The translations under genes were made by a program, and so were the position numbers. From positions 1 to 5,913 of the forward strand of contig CAKQWL010000008.1 in assembly GCA_934278965.1 (NCBI GenBank): a DNA stretch of 5,913 bases, read 5' to 3'. The DNA comes from an uncultured Clostridia bacterium (GTDB taxonomy: Bacteria; Bacillota; Clostridia; Peptostreptococcales; Anaerovoracaceae). The notes beneath the pieces were generated by a model, which did not search any database, was not told where the DNA came from, and saw only the letters and a list, made by a program, of their open reading frames with translations. Of this stretch, positions 5,264 to 5,913 are shown one piece after another; the first letter of the stretch is position 1, and each line of letters begins with the position of its first letter.

Positions 5264-5577
5264 TTTATGCTGTCAGCGCGGCGGCGGGCTTCCTTTACGG
5301 AGCAGTGGTCGGCACATTGAAGTATTGGGCAATTTGGCGCAAGTTAGTTCGGGGAAACGGACAAGGATGCATCAAAGACAAAGGAATTTATTGGCGGATG
5401 TCCGTAAGCTCGCTGGTGAATATTTCGACGCTTCTTTTGTTGTTTGCGGTTCGAAAGAATCTGCCGCTTGATTTTACGGCGACAGCCATCAGCGCGGCAA
5501 TCGGCCTGAGCGTTTTCGGACGCTGTTTCTCCATTAGGACTGTTCTGAAAAAAGAAGAGAGTGATGCGGAGATATGA
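5260..5577 (+). CDS. atpI: AtpI-like small membrane protein (ATP synthase subunit I)
   Basis: A 105-residue membrane protein with three to four hydrophobic segments: about 2-26 (with GFLYGAVVGTLKYW, a Gly-rich helix), 48-64 and 69-92, followed by a charged tail (KKEESDAE). The assignment rests on its size, its hydrophobic pattern with an early GxxxG-type helix, and its place directly before atpB; AtpI-type proteins commonly open bacterial atp operons. In other bacteria AtpI is linked to c-ring assembly and, less certainly, to divalent cation transport. The sequence is not conserved enough for me to identify it by motif alone. The start is TTG at 5260, backed by the perfect ribosome site 6 nt upstream; translation may be limited by the non-ATG start. 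Its TGA overlaps the atpB start as ATGA, so the two genes are probably coupled. Confidence 0.6.
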   Translation: MIYAVSAAAGFLYGAVVGTLKYWAIWRKLVRGNGQGCIKDKGIYWRMSVSSLVNISTLLLLFAVRKNLPLDFTATAISAAIGLSVFGRCFSIRTVLKKEESDAEI

Positions 5578-5913
5578 TAGAATCATTGCAGAAAATAGGG
5601 TTTACAAATGCAATGATTACGAGCGCGGGGATTACACTGGTTTTGTGCGTCATCGCCATCATTGGGAGCAGGCGCATTGAAACCATTCCGAACTCCAAGA
5701 TTCAGAATGCCTTGGAAGCGGGAATCGAGAAACTGTATCATTTTTTCGAGGATATTATGGGCGAGTATGCCTGCAAACGGTATTTTCCGCTTGTGGCAAC
5801 GCTTTTCATTTACATTCTGGTCTGCAACTATTCGGGGCTTCTTCCGATGTCCGGCCATTTACCGGGGCTTGCGGCGCCGACCAGTTCGTTTAATTTTCCG
5901 CTCGGGCTTGCGG
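5574..5913 (+). CDS. atpB: ATP synthase F0 subunit a (3' end outside window)
   Basis: Subunit a of the F0 sector forms the two ion half-channels beside the c-ring. Only the first 113 codons are present; the frame runs off the window. Hydrophobic helices lie at about 14-31 and 71-90. They are joined by the family's amphipathic segment KIQNALEAGIEKLYHFFED (42-60), and followed by NYSGLLP (85-91) and PTSSFNFPLGLA (102-113), which corresponds to the usual PTxDLNxTLALA stretch. The essential arginine and the residues bearing on H+ or Na+ use lie in the missing part. The ATG at 5574 overlaps the preceding stop by four bases (ATGA); only a close GGAG (5568-5571, 2 nt away) precedes it, so coupling to the upstream gene is likely. 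The order atpI-atpB predicts atpE and the remaining F0F1 genes beyond the window. Confidence 0.93.
   Translation, partial: MIESLQKIGFTNAMITSAGITLVLCVIAIIGSRRIETIPNSKIQNALEAGIEKLYHFFEDIMGEYACKRYFPLVATLFIYILVCNYSGLLPMSGHLPGLAAPTSSFNFPLGLA

Noticed and set aside
1..5913. CRISPR array, insertion sequence, tRNA or toxin-antitoxin pair
   Set aside because: No regularly spaced repeats, transposase motifs, terminal inverted repeats, tRNA-like cloverleaf or paired small genes were found on either strand.

Overview
The window looks like ordinary chromosomal backbone of a low-to-mid GC Firmicute (Bacillota). A Negativicutes-like or clostridial origin is most likely. This rests on gene content and order: a dCMP deaminase, a polyprenyl-phosphate GlcNAc-1-phosphate transferase and a UDP-GlcNAc 2-epimerase sit directly before the F0F1 ATP synthase operon. 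Purine-rich Shine-Dalgarno sites and sigma-A-type promoters agree with this. All supported genes are on the + strand. I see no mobile element, CRISPR array, tRNA or rRNA.

Layout. Positions 1-665 hold the 3' part of a prepilin peptidase (A24 family) with both catalytic aspartates but without the Cys-rich methylase region. Positions 666-1047 contain no protein gene I would defend. They hold a strong promoter with an A-rich upstream element, about 160 nt of potentially structured RNA, and a textbook intrinsic terminator. A weaker promoter for truA follows. truA (1048-1890) encodes tRNA pseudouridine synthase A. Positions 1891-2062 carry a clear promoter. It should drive comEB-like dCMP deaminase (2063-2518), wecA/tagO-like transferase (2528-3778) and, after a 160-nt hairpin-containing spacer, wecB/mnaA epimerase (3939-5051). 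Positions 5052-5259 are an A-rich spacer with a weak terminator candidate and a TATAAT promoter. That promoter serves an atpI-like membrane protein (TTG start, 5260-5577) and atpB (5574 to the window end), which overlap by four bases.

How the genes fit together. WecA makes polyprenyl-PP-GlcNAc and WecB makes UDP-ManNAc; together these are the first steps of wall teichoic acid, enterobacterial-common-antigen-like or other surface glycan synthesis. The dCMP deaminase supplies dUMP for dTMP synthesis and is probably only a co-transcribed neighbour. AtpI and AtpB begin the ATP synthase operon.

I do not find a clear undescribed system. The best lead is the promoter-RNA-terminator unit at about 777-939, an unidentified small RNA or attenuator that I could not match to a known riboswitch class by eye. 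Lesser leads are the acidic WecA tail whose frame stays open beyond its amber stop, a ten-codon leader ORF overlapping the atpI start, and a perfect 10-bp hairpin inside wecA.
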